Below are positions 1 through 9,875 of a stretch of DNA of 64,000 bases, in pieces. The translations under genes and the position numbers were made by a program. The notes under the pieces were generated by a model that was given only the letters and a program-made list of their open reading frames with translations, did not search any database and was not told the DNA's origin. How positions within the stretch are numbered: position 1 is the stretch's first letter; the number at the start of each line of letters is the position of its first letter. This DNA is from Hirundichthys speculiger (lineage: Eukaryota > Chordata > Actinopteri > Beloniformes > Exocoetidae), in contig JAGFBZ010001949.1 in NCBI GenBank assembly GCA_018398805.1, positions 1 to 64,000 of the forward strand, in the 5' to 3' direction.

Positions 1-620
1 GGATAGATAATCGATGGATGGAACAAGGAGTCAGTTGTCTCAAAACACACATACCTCCACGGTTGATAGCTGACGTATATTTGTAGCAAAGTAATGAAGC
101 ATATTCATGTATGTGAACTGTGAATGCACGCTGCTAATATTCACTGCGTACGTCTGTGTTTGCCAAACATTGTGAGCAGACAAGAACATTCATTTTATTA
201 GTCATTCTGATGAATCACGTTTCCTTGTTCTAATATTTCTATTATTATTCTATATTATTTTCATCCACCTGAGCACATGACGGCGCAGGTGAGTCTGTGG
301 CTCCTGACTGATGTCATCTCTGAACAATACAGCGGACATGCTACTGCAGCAGGACGTTGACAGCTGCTTAAATGTACAGTGTAATGATACGTGGAAAGCA
401 GTGAATCAAGCGACAGCCGCTGTAATCAGTTTGTGTTTCCTACACGGGCCTGATGTGGGCGCCGCCGCCGGGATGGGATTCATGGGAGTTTGGGATTCAG
501 GATGGAGACTGCTGACCCATCTGCGCTGATGACGCCATAGATGCTGGGATTCACGAATCTCTGGTGTGAAATAAGGATCAGAGGAGACATCGTCCACTGT
601 CCGTGTGTGATGTTTAAATT
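1..620. other. Unassigned single-copy DNA
   Basis: I see no element ends, tandem repeats or convincing coding frame here. A 72-codon open frame at 311-529 (+) has no recognisable domain, and an overlapping antisense frame of similar size argues for chance. Only the short GCC-rich patch near 460-475 stands out. Confidence 0.5.
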
Positions 621-624
621 TATG

Positions 625-778
625 CTGTGTTCATTCTGAGGCCTAACTGTGCTAAAACTGCTGTGTCATGCTGTGGCGTAAATTAAGGCCGTGACTCTTC
701 GCCTCAAATCCTGCTTCATTTGAGGCCACCTGTTGTTTTGGTGTTGTCTCCATAAAGTAGCTAAATTAGCGTCCAGAC
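625..778 (+). mobile_element. 5' part of an old LTR, split by a hAT element
   Basis: The stretch up to 778 aligns, with many substitutions, to the reverse complement of about 20780-20880. The best-matching blocks lie near 687-707 and 740-778. The LTR resumes at 1894 after two inserted elements. Its outer 5' boundary is not clear, so 625 is approximate. No internal retroviral or gypsy coding sequence adjoins it, so this is a solo or fragmentary LTR. Confidence 0.55.
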
Positions 779-1627
779 CAGACCTGGGCAAAATACGGTC
801 CGCGGGCCACATCCGGCCCTTTGTGCGTCTCTGTCCGGCCCGCATGAGGCCAATCATAAATTACATTTGATTACAACTTAATAATGAAAAATAAAAAAAA
901 ATCTATGTCGTGCGTGCAATACAACTGTGGTGCTTTTATTTTGAAAGGCGTAGTACTTCCGTGTAGCATACGTGCATGAAGGTAAACAGCGCTGAGTGAT
1001 GCTGCCGTTAAAATGTGTGCTGATGCTAAGAAAAGAAAAGTTGACAAGGAATGACGTGCTTTCAACAAGACATGGACCGCTAAGTATGTCTTTACAGAAA
1101 TTAAAAGGTGAAGCCGTGAGTTGTGCTACACAGATCGCTGTTTAAAGATTATAAATTTGAATCCGCACTACACGACCAAGCATGAGGAAAAATACAGAAA
1201 TCTGTCTGATAAAGAGCGCGCAATAGAGGCTGATGCATTGCTAGCAAAACTGCAAACCCAACAAGGAATTGGTAAAATGAGGTGGAAAACATTAAAACAT
1301 TATTCATTTAATTGATGTGTTTCTATAGATGTGTTGTAATTCACAGTTTGAGGAATTTAACAAGTTAAGAATAAATTGGACTTAATAATGATTATTTTTG
1401 TTTTTTTACTCGACCTATACGCCACAATTTCACAGAGCCTAATATAAATATCTACAGAATAATTGTATTCTTCTAATTACCAGTATTTATTTAGAATATA
1501 TAATTTAATGCCTTTTACAATGGGAGGAAGTTGAGCAGGATTAAGTTCAAGTTATCGTTGATGTGGCCCTCTGACACAACTCAGGTTTTTCATGTGGCCC
1601 CTTGTAAACACTAATTGCCCACCCCTG
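779..1627 (+). mobile_element. hAT-superfamily DNA transposon, degenerate
   Basis: The left end CAGACCTGGGCAAAATACGG and the right end (reverse complement CAGGGGTGGGCAATTAG) form imperfect terminal inverted repeats of the hAT Charlie/ZBED type, rich in 'GGGCC' motifs near both ends. The flanking 8-mers are GTCCAGAC on the left and, once the later MITE at 1631-1891 is removed, GTATAGAC on the right. Each differs by one base from GTCTAGAC in the related LTR at 20.5-20.9 kb, so the 8-bp target duplication is well supported. It carries a broken BED-finger exon and no catalytic domain that I can see. Confidence 0.85.
1013..1315 (+). pseudogene. hAT transposase N-terminal (BED-finger) relic
   Basis: One frame from an ATG at 1013 reads a lysine-rich start (KKRKVDKE), then an aromatic segment (TWTAKYVF), a CYTDRC-like cysteine pair and HYTTKHEEKYRNLSDKER, then ALLAKLQTQQG. 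This order (basic start, W/Y-rich strand, C-x-C, H-x-T-K-H, 'EKYxNLS') is that of BED zinc fingers at the N-terminus of ZBED/GTF2IRD2-like hAT transposases. Two in-frame stops near 1052 and 1110 break it, and the frame ends at 1315 with no RNase H-like catalytic domain following. It is a dead relic inside the hAT element. Family assignment rests on motif recognition, not a database search. Confidence 0.75.
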
Positions 1628-1630
1628 GTA

Positions 1631-1891
1631 CACTCTCAGAAAAGAAAGTACAGAATTGTACCTTTAGAGGTACAATGGCTTGTCACTGGGGCAGTACCCT
1701 CAGAAGGTACAGTTTTGTACCCTTTTGTACCTTTTGTACCCACTTGAGTACATATATGTACCTTTTGGACCATCAAAAAGGTACATATAGGTACCTTAAG
1801 GTCCAATAATTAACCCTAGGGAGTACATTTGTGTAGATTGTTCCTCAGGGGACAAAAAAGGACTCGTACTGTACCCCTATTTCTGAGAGTG
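1631..1891 (+). mobile_element. MITE with TA target duplication
   Basis: The ends are CACTCTCAGAAA and its inverse TTTCTGAGAGTG, flanked by TA on both sides (1629-1630 and 1892-1893). The interior is a run of GGTACA/TGTACC motifs in both orientations, so the element can fold on itself. It has no coding capacity. TA duplication suggests a Tc1/mariner-type mobiliser, which is an inference. It lies inside the right target duplication of the hAT element that ends at 1627. Confidence 0.85.
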
Positions 1892-1893
1892 TA

Positions 1894-2089
1894 TAGACAG
1901 ATCCCAAGGTTACTGTGTTCCACTTGTCGTTTAGATCAACTGCCTTTATGTGTTTGTCATTCTGAACAATCCAGCGTTCTGATGACCTCTCTGAATTTTG
2001 AATGCAGCCTTGGAGAATAAACTCTGTTTGTACCTCCGTCGTTTGTCAGTTCCTTGTTTAACAACCGAATAGATTGCTTCACCAGTGCA
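1894..2089 (+). mobile_element. 3' part of the split LTR, with poly(A) signal
   Basis: The segment aligns closely to the reverse complement of 20540-20760. Shared landmarks are TAGACAGATC at the start, GCAGCCTTGGAGAATAAAC carrying an AATAAA signal near 2013-2018, a CCGTCGT-TGTCAGT block, and the terminus CACCAGTGCA ending at 2089. A CA end and a poly(A) signal about 70 bp before it fit the R-U5 part of an LTR. It is truncated or solo, with no internal region following. Confidence 0.65.
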
Positions 2090-2394
2090 CATTGATAATA
2101 ATTCTTATGACTAAGAAGATATCCAAATTCTTAGATAACACCGTGTCTCTAATATATCAACAGTCAAGATGACGAGCGAGTGTGTGATGATCTGCTCCAG
2201 GTGTGTGGGCGTGACATTTCTGAACACATGTGCCCTCGCAGAAAAACTCTTCTGCTAGTTTTCAACACACAGCTATTATTTTATGCTATAACTTTCACCT
2301 AAATGAGCTCTGAAAACTGGTTCTCCAGATCCAGACGGGCCGGAGCAGCTCAGGTTGTCAGATCTATCTGACATTTTATCATTGATTGGATTTA

Positions 2395-2516
2395 ATTATA
2401 TAATCTTAGTTGATGATATTTGCTCGGGGGTCATGATCTGGGTCTCTGTAAAGCGCCTAGAGACAATTGTCATTGTAACAGACGCTATATAAATAAAATT
2501 TAATTGAATTGAATCT
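2395..2516 (+). mobile_element. LINE 3' end (L2/CR1-like) with AATTG tail
   Basis: It contains TTGCTCGGGGGTCATGATC, then GGGTCTCTGTAAAGCGCC, CTATATAAATAAAATT and a short (AATTG)n tail. This is the usual 3'-terminal sequence of a very common fish LINE. Related tails occur at about 26955-26995 and 42115-42170 on this strand and at 36655-36900 on the other. No coding part remains. Confidence 0.8.
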
Positions 2517-3390
2517 GGGTCCACTGGCTGACCGGCACCGGCGCCGTTGGAGCTGCCGGCCCTGAAGCCTGCAGAGCTCCGTCGTCAAAGCTGAAACCAG
2601 CAGAAGCTAGCTGCCATGAAAACAAACCTCAACTTAGAAAAACTACTGAAAGGACATTTGAAGTTTTTTTTTAAATAATGAACGACTTTGCTCTTTATAA
2701 GAAATCGATGTGAAGACTGGCGGATCCCTGATTAGTGGAGAAGTTCCTCCATCTTGGACTGAATGACTGCACATCCCATCTCTGATGTTTTATTAGCGTT
2801 GTGAATCTTCTCAGTCTCTCTCTGTTTTGCTCAACACTTCCCTCCACAGACGAGCACAAATCAATCACGTCGTCTTTACCGCGGCGTCTCATTACTACCC
2901 AGCCTGCCTCTCTTCCCCACAGATGCAGACTTCAGGACGCTCCACTCCTCCGCTCAGCCTTTAATCCATCTTCCCTCCCTCTGAGGACGGGAGGTAAAGT
3001 ATGACTGCCATTCTTCAACTCAGAGTGGAAATGATTATTCATCATTAGTACTGACGTCCTCATCATGACAGCTGTCAGGAGCGGAGCGGCACATTCCCGG
3101 GTTCCTGCGGTTGAATTCATTTAAACGGCTTTTATCCACTTAAAGCTGAGCAATATAAGTGACACATGACTGCGGCGTCCTGGCAGACCTCTGTGGAAAC
3201 AGGCTGCTGCAAACCTCAGTGTACTTTTAGAAAAAAAATAGATTAGTGATGTTGGAAATATTGACAGTCTAACAAAATGTAGGTGAATCTGCAATTCAGA
3301 TTTTTAATACTGGCTCAACGTGTCAGCTGTCTTCTTTAAACTACCCTGAAGTTTTCAAATCCCAGGTTGATGTTTATTGATTTTTTTTTT
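2517..3390. other. Unassigned DNA with a diverged dispersed segment
   Basis: No gene is recognised. The part at about 2790-2865 resembles 6472-6555 over the blocks GTTTTATT, TGAATCTTCTCA and ACAAATCAATC in the same order and spacing, so both may be old copies of an unnamed repeat. Short open frames on both strands here (60-67 codons) have no motif. Confidence 0.4.
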
Positions 3391-3735
3391 TTTTTTATGA
3401 CTTAAACTTTATTCATTTTTTCATGAACTCAAACACAAACAAAACATTTCCGCCAGCATTAAATTCCTGTTCTATACATATAACATTCCATGTGGAAACA
3501 CACACACCCAGAACCCTAACACCCCCAAATAAAAAATAAAAATAAATAAATAAATAAAAATAAAATAAAATAAAATAAATATATGAATAAAAAATAAAAT
3601 TAAAATAAAAAATAAACAAATAAAAATAAATAAATAAATAAATGAATAAAAAAATAAATAAAAAAAATAAAATAAATAAATAAATGAATTAAAAATTAAA
3701 AATAAATATAAAATAAATAAAAAAATAAACATTAG
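3391..3735. repeat. AT-rich low-complexity tract, (AAAT)n/(AAATA)n
   Basis: About 200 bp (3530-3730) consist almost only of AAAT, AAATA and AAATG units. T-homopolymers lie just outside at about 3380-3397 and 3945-3960. The open frames read antisense (poly F/I/Y/L) are by-products of composition, not genes. Confidence 0.9.
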
Positions 3736-4926
3736 GCAGACATAAAGTACATGAATAAATATAAACGAAATCTATACAGTATAAAAATAATTAGAATTGT
3801 ATACATATGTTAAACAAAACAAAAAAAGGGTGTGTAAACAAATTTTATAGACACCAGGAAAAAAAAAATCACAATGAGAGTTTCACAGCACTACAGTAAA
3901 TTCAGACATTTAAGTTTGTTTCCTGAGCTGGAGACGTCTATTGATTTTTTTTTTTTTTTTTAATAGTTTGTAGGAAGCTGATGGACGAAGCATCCATCAC
4001 CAGTACCGCTGCAGCCCGAACAGGCCCGTGAAGTTTTGACCCGATTGTGCTGAAAACTAAATGAAGCCTGAGCTTCACTGGTCTGCTCATCTTCCTCCTG
4101 GTGTTCTGTCTGTCCGTCTCTTAACAAAGTCTGGCTTTGCTTTTGTTTAATGAATAATGAAAGCGTCCAACGCGTCATGCGCTGTTGTTCGTTTGAGGTT
4201 GTAATTAAGAAATGACATCATCTTAAGAAATAAGAACCATATAAAGGATGTCTTTATTACGCCCTGATGTTAAAGAGGTTCTACTCTTCTGTCTTGTGTG
4301 TCTGAATATACATTTATATTCACATCAGCTCCTCCAGGAAGCGTTTTTAATCTGCTCGTGTTTGGTTTTAGTTCAGTGTCGTTGCTGCTCTTCTGTGGAT
4401 GTTCTGCTCTGCTGACCGTGAGGATTTTCCTCTGCTGCTGAGTTTGCTTTTTCAGGACTTCAGAGTCTTAAATCTAACTCCGTTTCTTAGCGTTACCTCG
4501 CTCATTTAACTTGCCTCTTGAACCTGCAGGTCTCAGCTGTCGCCATGGCGACACAAACAGATGTTGTAAACACATGCGATGGAAGCTTCTGCTGCTCCGA
4601 CAATCAGCTGTGAGATGTTTGTTTGTTTGGTTTTCTTTTTCTTTTTAATCCTTTCCCCCCCGGGCGGTTGTAGGGCTTTACATATCTAATTACTGAAGAT
4701 TATCTGCATCCGCTAACCGCTGCTGCTAATAGAGAAAAAGATGATCACTTCATTTGACCGTATATCAAGTTTGTGGGTTGTTGAATTGGATCAGTGGGTT
4801 TTGCAGTAAGTCAGTTAGGATGTCTGATGTTGGAGACTTACATTTATGTTTAAATAAATGTAACCTTAAATCTGATCAGTTTATGAATGTCAGTTTATGA
4901 AAGGTTTTCCCCACACTGCAAGTTTG
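3736..4926. other. Unassigned DNA between repeats
   Basis: I see no TIRs, tandem array or coding frame with a recognisable domain. A 72-codon antisense frame at 3960-4178 overlaps a T-run and shows no motif. Confidence 0.45.
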
Positions 4927-4934
4927 CTGGATTG

Positions 4935-6138
4935 TAGGCTCTTGCCGATTGTGCTAGCATCATTTTTGGCATAATCTGAGGAATTGAGTGTAAGTTTCTC
5001 TCCGTGTTCTTTTTATCTGGTGCCTAAATGACAAGTCTAGAAACAAAGATCAATCAAGAATTTAATATAATCATGAATACAAAGAATTATTATGCCATGC
5101 AGAATATTTTAATCGGCCGATGGTACATCTTCCTAACATCTCAAGAGATGCCAGGGAGATGCACACCGAAATCAGATTCTGTCTCTCCTTTAAGGATCCA
5201 AAGAAGGCGGGTCCTGATCTCCTGGGTTTTATGGTCTTTTGTCTACGGAAATCCAGATGTCCAATCACAAGTCCTGGTTAATCAACAAACTGTTGTTCCG
5301 GAGGTTTCAAACTGTCGATCGAGGGTCGAAAGGATGCTGCAGTAATTAAGTCGTAAACCCAAGCTAAGGAACTCAGGTCATAAAAAGGAGACATTTCCTC
5401 ATGTCTGTTTTAACTTTAACAGCCCTAAGATATTTTATTCCTAACATGAGCATAATATTTGCCCTTTTTCTAAAAGTAGCACTGCTAGCATAATCCGTAT
5501 ATTTTCTTGTCTTAATAGCACAATTTTAGAATAATTCACGAAAACGAAGATCTCAGCTACTTAAAACGATAGATTACTATTAACAGTTGGTTATTATTAT
5601 TCAATGTTAAATTTGTTATCTAGGGCTTTGTCAGAAACTGCGTGGTTTAGTTTTCACTGTATTTGTTTTTATTTGTTTTGAAACCCAGCTGCTAGCGCGC
5701 ACGCAGTTCGTTGTTTACTCAAAATTTGCATACTTTACCATGGTAACTGGAGGCCATTTGAGTGCAAAACTGTGTCATGCTCTGCTACACGCGATGGTTA
5801 GCAAGCTATCCGCAGATAGTTATCCACCACACTATCCAGGCTTTGTGCAACCTATTTTTGTTCGCTGGATAACTATCCGCTGGATAGCAGATTTATCCGC
5901 CGTATAGGCCTAACCACCGGATAAAGTTACCCAGGTTTTGAACAACCGGGCCCAGAACGTCAGGCCAGGGTTAATAAAATACATTTTCAAACTTGTCTTG
6001 TGAGTTGTGAAGTTTGTGCAGAGAATAATTTTTTTTTAAAGTAGCATAATTTTGAAAAGCGAGCATAATTTGGGCAAAAAAACGAGCACTGCCACTAGCA
6101 TAATAGCCACTTTTACTAGCACAATCAACAAATGGCTA
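4935..6138 (+). mobile_element. hAT-like non-autonomous element, copy 1 (holds a solo LTR)
   Basis: The left TIR is TAGGCTCTTGCCGATTGTGC and the right end is its imperfect inverse. A perfect 8-bp target duplication CTGGATTG lies at 4927-4934 and 6139-6146. Without the LTR at 4989-5446 and its 4-bp duplication, the element is 742 bp, against 738 bp for the inverted copy at 43755-44492. Both termini carry repeated GCATAAT/CTAGCATAAT motifs, and the centre has clustered GGATAACTATCCG-type motifs. No transposase frame is present. The superfamily call rests on TIR style and 8-bp TSD. Confidence 0.92.
4989..5446 (-). mobile_element. Solo LTR, family A, copy 1
   Basis: Read on the minus strand it starts TGTTAGGA (at 5446) and ends CTTACA (at 4989). 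It is flanked by the perfect 4-bp duplication TGAG (4985-4988, 5447-5450). The 44-kb copy of the host element has the uninterrupted site with one TGAG, so this is a clean insertion. The 458-bp length, TG...CA ends and 4-bp TSD fit an LTR retrotransposon or class I-type endogenous retrovirus. No internal sequence remains, so it arose by LTR-LTR recombination. Open frames across it are not genes. Confidence 0.93.
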
Positions 6139-6146
6139 CTGGATTG

Positions 6147-8085
6147 GTCATTAAATTATGAAATACTGTCAGTCTGAATCCATGGTGTTGAGGAAAAATG
6201 AGAAATAATGGAATCAGAGGAATTAAAACTGTATTTCCAGGATGTTTCACAACAGCTACTTCAGCAGAAATAAAGTCCTGACGGATGGAGCCTCGTTTCT
6301 GTCCGACGCAGCCTGGCTGCTCTGTTTTTACGCCGCGGATCAGCGTCGTCCATCACAGACCCGCCGGCCCGCCGTCTGAGAGCAGAGACCTCACTCTTCT
6401 GTAATTTGTTGAATTCTCCCGGGCCTCTGGACCACAACGCCGGCTCTGAGAGAATCTGGGTGTCTTGAGTGTTTTATTGGGTCCATGAATCTTCTCAATC
6501 CCTCACTGCGTTGCACACGCCTCCAAATCCCGAAGACGATCACAAATCAATCCCGGCTTCCACGGGCCGGGTCTGCAGAGAACCTCCCCACAGCTCTGCT
6601 CGCCCATGAAAGGTCCGGTGTGGGTTTAGGACCGGTATTAATCAGACATGAAGTTCAAACTTATGACATGTTGAATTCAGCATTAAAAGGATTTATTATT
6701 GCCCGTGCAGATGCCAGATGGATCTGCCAAACGCTGATTGGAAATCTTAATGTGTTCGTGACAGGAGACCTCAGAGGTCTTACCGCTGTTATACTTTAAC
6801 AACCGTGTCAAAGTCCTCCATAACAGGTTCGGCCCTAAAATCTGTCCCCTCTGGCTTCTACACGACACATGACATTATGTAAATGTGATTAAAAAAAAAA
6901 AAAATGTTTTCACATCTGCGGTTAATGGAGGAGAGTCAGTGTATGAATACTGCTATTAAGCTGATGGCAGATAAATTAAGTGATGCATCGGCTTGAAACA
7001 CTCTGGATTCATTTATTTCACTGAGGCACAAATGCTTCATTTTATAGTTCAGCGCTGCCAATCTGTCTTCTCAAATTAATCGATTACATTCAATCTACTT
7101 TACTCGTATAGCGCCAGTGAAGGAACCTGGGTGTACGGTTTCCCTGGGAGCCGGGTCAGAGACCCAAAGACCCAAAGACCCGGGAACTCACGTAGCTTCA
7201 CAGTTCCCAGTATTGTAGTCTTCCACCACCAGCTGCTGTAGTAGATGGTTCAAGCAGACATCCCATAATAATGTGAGAGATCAGTATCAGTGATCTTAAC
7301 ACAGACAGCAGATCATCGATATGATGAGGAATCTGAATTCTTTGAATATCAGTATCAGTATTTTAACATATTTTCATTGTTTTTGACATTTTCTTTCGGT
7401 TCTGTCGTAATGTGGTGGACGGTGAGGTGGACCCAAAAAAGGCAGAAGAGGAGGGAAGTTCCAAAAAAAAAAAAAAAAAAACCATCCTTTTATTGAGGTT
7501 CTCAAAAATCAACTCCAAAACAAACAAAACTAAAACAAAGTCCCAGGGAAGAATAACACAGGAGCAACAGAAAACCAACAAAACTCAGAAACAGAGAGAA
7601 ACTACAGGAAACAAGAACCAGAACCGGTTGAGCGGGTCAGACACAAATTACCTTCATAGGACCGTAAAGAGTTTTTACTGGAAGCAAAGAAAAACAAAGA
7701 GGCGTGTTGTTAAGAAGGCAAAGAGCCTCATTAGCCTCCCCGGTCATGTTTTGTCTGACGTGCACGTTTCTGCCTTCATCGTGCACCTCTGAGGAGAACT
7801 AATCAATACAACAAATCTTCTATTTCTCTCGCCACGAGCTTATAAAATTCAGGCATTACTCATTTCAAAGGATACCTTTAATGATAGTACAGCCACGGGG
7901 ATTTTCCGTTTATTTATTGTCTCTTATTTAACTGGTTTTCTCTTCCCGCCACCAGCATCTCTCTGGTATCGACCTGGTTTACTGGTGTGTTTGGAGATTC
8001 GCTAAGCTGCAGATGAATCGCTCTTCCTGGGATCACTGGGGTTGTCTGAATCAATTTAAATGGAAACAAGAATCTTAGTATAAGT
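6147..8085. other. Unassigned DNA, possibly conserved non-coding in part
   Basis: No gene is recognised. The sequence at about 6925-7085 is moderately AT-rich, free of repeats and of CNE-like texture (TTAAT, ATAAATTAAGTG, CATTTTATAG), but nothing proves constraint. An A18 run lies at about 7467-7484, followed by an A-rich segment (7490-7620) resembling the end of an unnamed fish repeat. The 126-codon frame at 7412-7792 runs through this A-rich stretch and is lysine/glutamine/threonine-rich for that reason; I do not call it a gene. Confidence 0.4.
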
Positions 8086-8243
8086 CTGTAGGGGAGAGTG
8101 AGGTAATGTGAGATGGTTTTTACACCCCCCACCCCCCCCACCACTAAGCAAGCTAAATTGATGTGAATACAGCTTGAAATACTGCTGCAGCCTGCAGACG
8201 CTCTCAATAACTAGCTGCTTATTATGTTATTACAAGGCACCCG

Positions 8244-8490
8244 TCAAAGTTCTACTTCCAGGGCGGGAACACGAACGAGCGGAGGCGATTTTAGACCGCC
8301 ATTCTCCGCCTCATTCGCTCGGAGGTCCCGTCGGACACCGGAGAACCAGGCCTGAGGCTGGCTGAGGACCAGACCAGGATTGAGAACCAGGCTGGAGGAT
8401 GGCTGGGGACCAGACCGGGGATGAGATCCAGAGCCTATCCGATTTCGGAGCACCATTCTCAGCCTTGCTCGCTCTGAGGTCCCGCTGACC
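8244..8490. repeat. Degenerate internal duplication inside the pogo-like element
   Basis: CCATTCTCCGCCTCATTCGC...GGTCCCG at about 8298-8330 recurs as CCATTCTCAGCCTTGCTCGC...GGTCCCG at about 8451-8485. Between them, two tandem units of about 45-50 bp share AGAACCAGGC and GGACCAGACC. It looks like an old duplication with a minisatellite core. Confidence 0.6.
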
Positions 8491-8966
8491 TGTTTATTAC
8501 ATTATTACAAGCTACACATGTCAGCCTTGTGTGTGTGTCGTGTATCTCACCTGCTGAGGCCTTTGTACTGTATAGACACCTGTTTCATCTACATTAAAAA
8601 TCATGTGGAGGGGGGGGGGGGGGGATTTATGCCTGTTAAAGATAAGGAGAGAATTTTAGAGAATAAAACCAGAATAAAACACATGCACTGGAAGAATTAA
8701 TTCACCCACCCGTCCATGACTACTGCCAGATTATCATCGACCTCCCCAACAGTCGTTCTATTGAAGCCAGTGGTCCTTTCAGAGGGATGTGGCTTCTGGA
8801 GTTCGGACAGAAAGATGGCGACCTGCTAGAAAGCTGCAGAACCACTCTGGACCTGAACCAGAACCACTCTGGACCTATAGACAATCCATTATTATAAGAT
8901 TTAGCCTTGTGGGAAGATCAGCCTTAGTTACCCTAGGAAATCACATGCTGTCTTGCACGTCCTGGC

Positions 8967-9398
8967 TTACCTGCAGACTGCGTCTCTTTCCAGTTGGCAG
9001 GCATGGGGACATGGGACATGGTTCTTGTCTGCATGGGGACATGGTTCTTGTCTGCATGAGGACATGGTTCTTGTCTGCATGAGGACATGGTTCTTGTCTC
9101 CATACTCAAAGGCCAGTGTGGGACACTTAGCTGGAGAGAGACCATAGAACTGTTCAGCAAGTTCTTTCAGGTGTTTGGAAAGTTCCTCCTCCATCTCATC
9201 TGTGAAAATTCTCTTTGCCTGGGCTACTGAACCCCAGGCCACAGTGAGAATGTCCCCCCCTCCCGCTGCTTTTTTCTTATAAATTATAGGAGGCTTGACT
9301 TGTCAATATTCGAATCCTTTGAATTACATCTTAAGGGCCTCTTTGTCTCCATGACCTCAGTGGTCCCAGGTTGTCTTCCTGTTGGATTTCCTTGGCAT
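8967..9398 (-). pseudogene. pogo-like transposase N-terminus, broken
   Basis: From an ATG at 9398 the minus strand reads MPRKSNRKTTW, then KEALK, then IYKKKAAGG, then IFTDEMEEELSKHLKELAEQ and FYGLSPAKCPTLAFEYGDKN. This order is the start, psq-type HTH and first half of the CENP-B-type HTH of pogo/Tigger-like transposases ('F..eqE.eL..yl......fGLt....r.LAfeya'). Three in-frame stops fall in the first third. After DKN the frame enters the 23-bp minisatellite. Beyond it PANWKETQSAGK, the expected continuation ('P..W.....AGk'), appears at about 8955-8990 but in another frame. The downstream catalytic domain is absent. Confidence 0.75.
9000..9100. repeat. 23-bp minisatellite inside the transposase relic
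   Basis: About four units of the type CATGAGGACATGGTTCTTGT-CTG lie in tandem, with a short partial unit at the left. On the minus strand a unit reads in part DKNHVPMQT, so the repeat seed comes from the transposase codons just after EYGDKN. The unit is not a multiple of 3 and so shifts the frame. Confidence 0.9.
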
Positions 9399-9875
9399 GA
9401 TTTTCATACTGTTTAAGACACGAAAAACAAAACTTACTTTTTGTCTCACTTTGCCTCCAGGGGAAAAGTGAAGCAGTGTCTTAGTTTTCCCCATGTCATT
9501 TGTCTCACTTTAACCCTCCACCATGTTTTTATCAAAACAACTTCTCTGCGGAATTCAGGCTAATCTTTGGCTAGCAGCACCACATCATTTTAAAAGTTGA
9601 TAGTTCAACATTATATGGGATATGAGTTTGTCCGCTTGAATCAATTACTTTTAGCACCAGAGTTGATTACGGTGAAAACCAAAAAATTTACTTTTACATC
9701 CCAAAAATATATTTTTGTACAAAACACATGCTTACCACAGCACAGCGGAGTCAGGCTCTTCGTGGCCAAGGTGAAAAGGACAGGCCTCGAAAATCTGATG
9801 GTCAAATGACCACAGGTGTGTCCTGTTGCTTAGATACAGGGGGGGTCTCACATTACCCCATTCTCCCCCACTGTA

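Larger units (their letters stand above)
8086..9873 (-). mobile_element. pogo/Tigger-like DNA transposon, degenerate
   Basis: The terminal inverted repeats are GGGGAGAGTGAGGTAATGTG (8091-8110) and, at the right, the inverse of CAGTGGGGGAGAATGGGG (to 9873). Over the shared 23 bp, 21 match. TA follows the right end (9874-9875), and the left end has a degraded CTGTA where CAGTG would be. The minus strand carries an N-terminal transposase relic with psq- and CENP-B-type helix-turn-helix sequence, which fits pogo-type elements with TA targets. No DDE catalytic domain is visible. Confidence 0.75.

Noticed and set aside
3413..3732. Hydrophobic F/Y/I/L-rich minus frames that look like membrane proteins
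   Set aside because: They are translations of an (AAAT)n tract.
5028..5345. 105-codon frame, similar to minus frames at 63320-63511
   Set aside because: The similarity comes from shared solo LTR sequence; the reading frames are on the antisense of the LTR and broken in the third copy.
7412..7792. 126-codon K/Q/T-rich frame
   Set aside because: It crosses an A18 run and an A-rich repeat-like segment; composition explains the frame.
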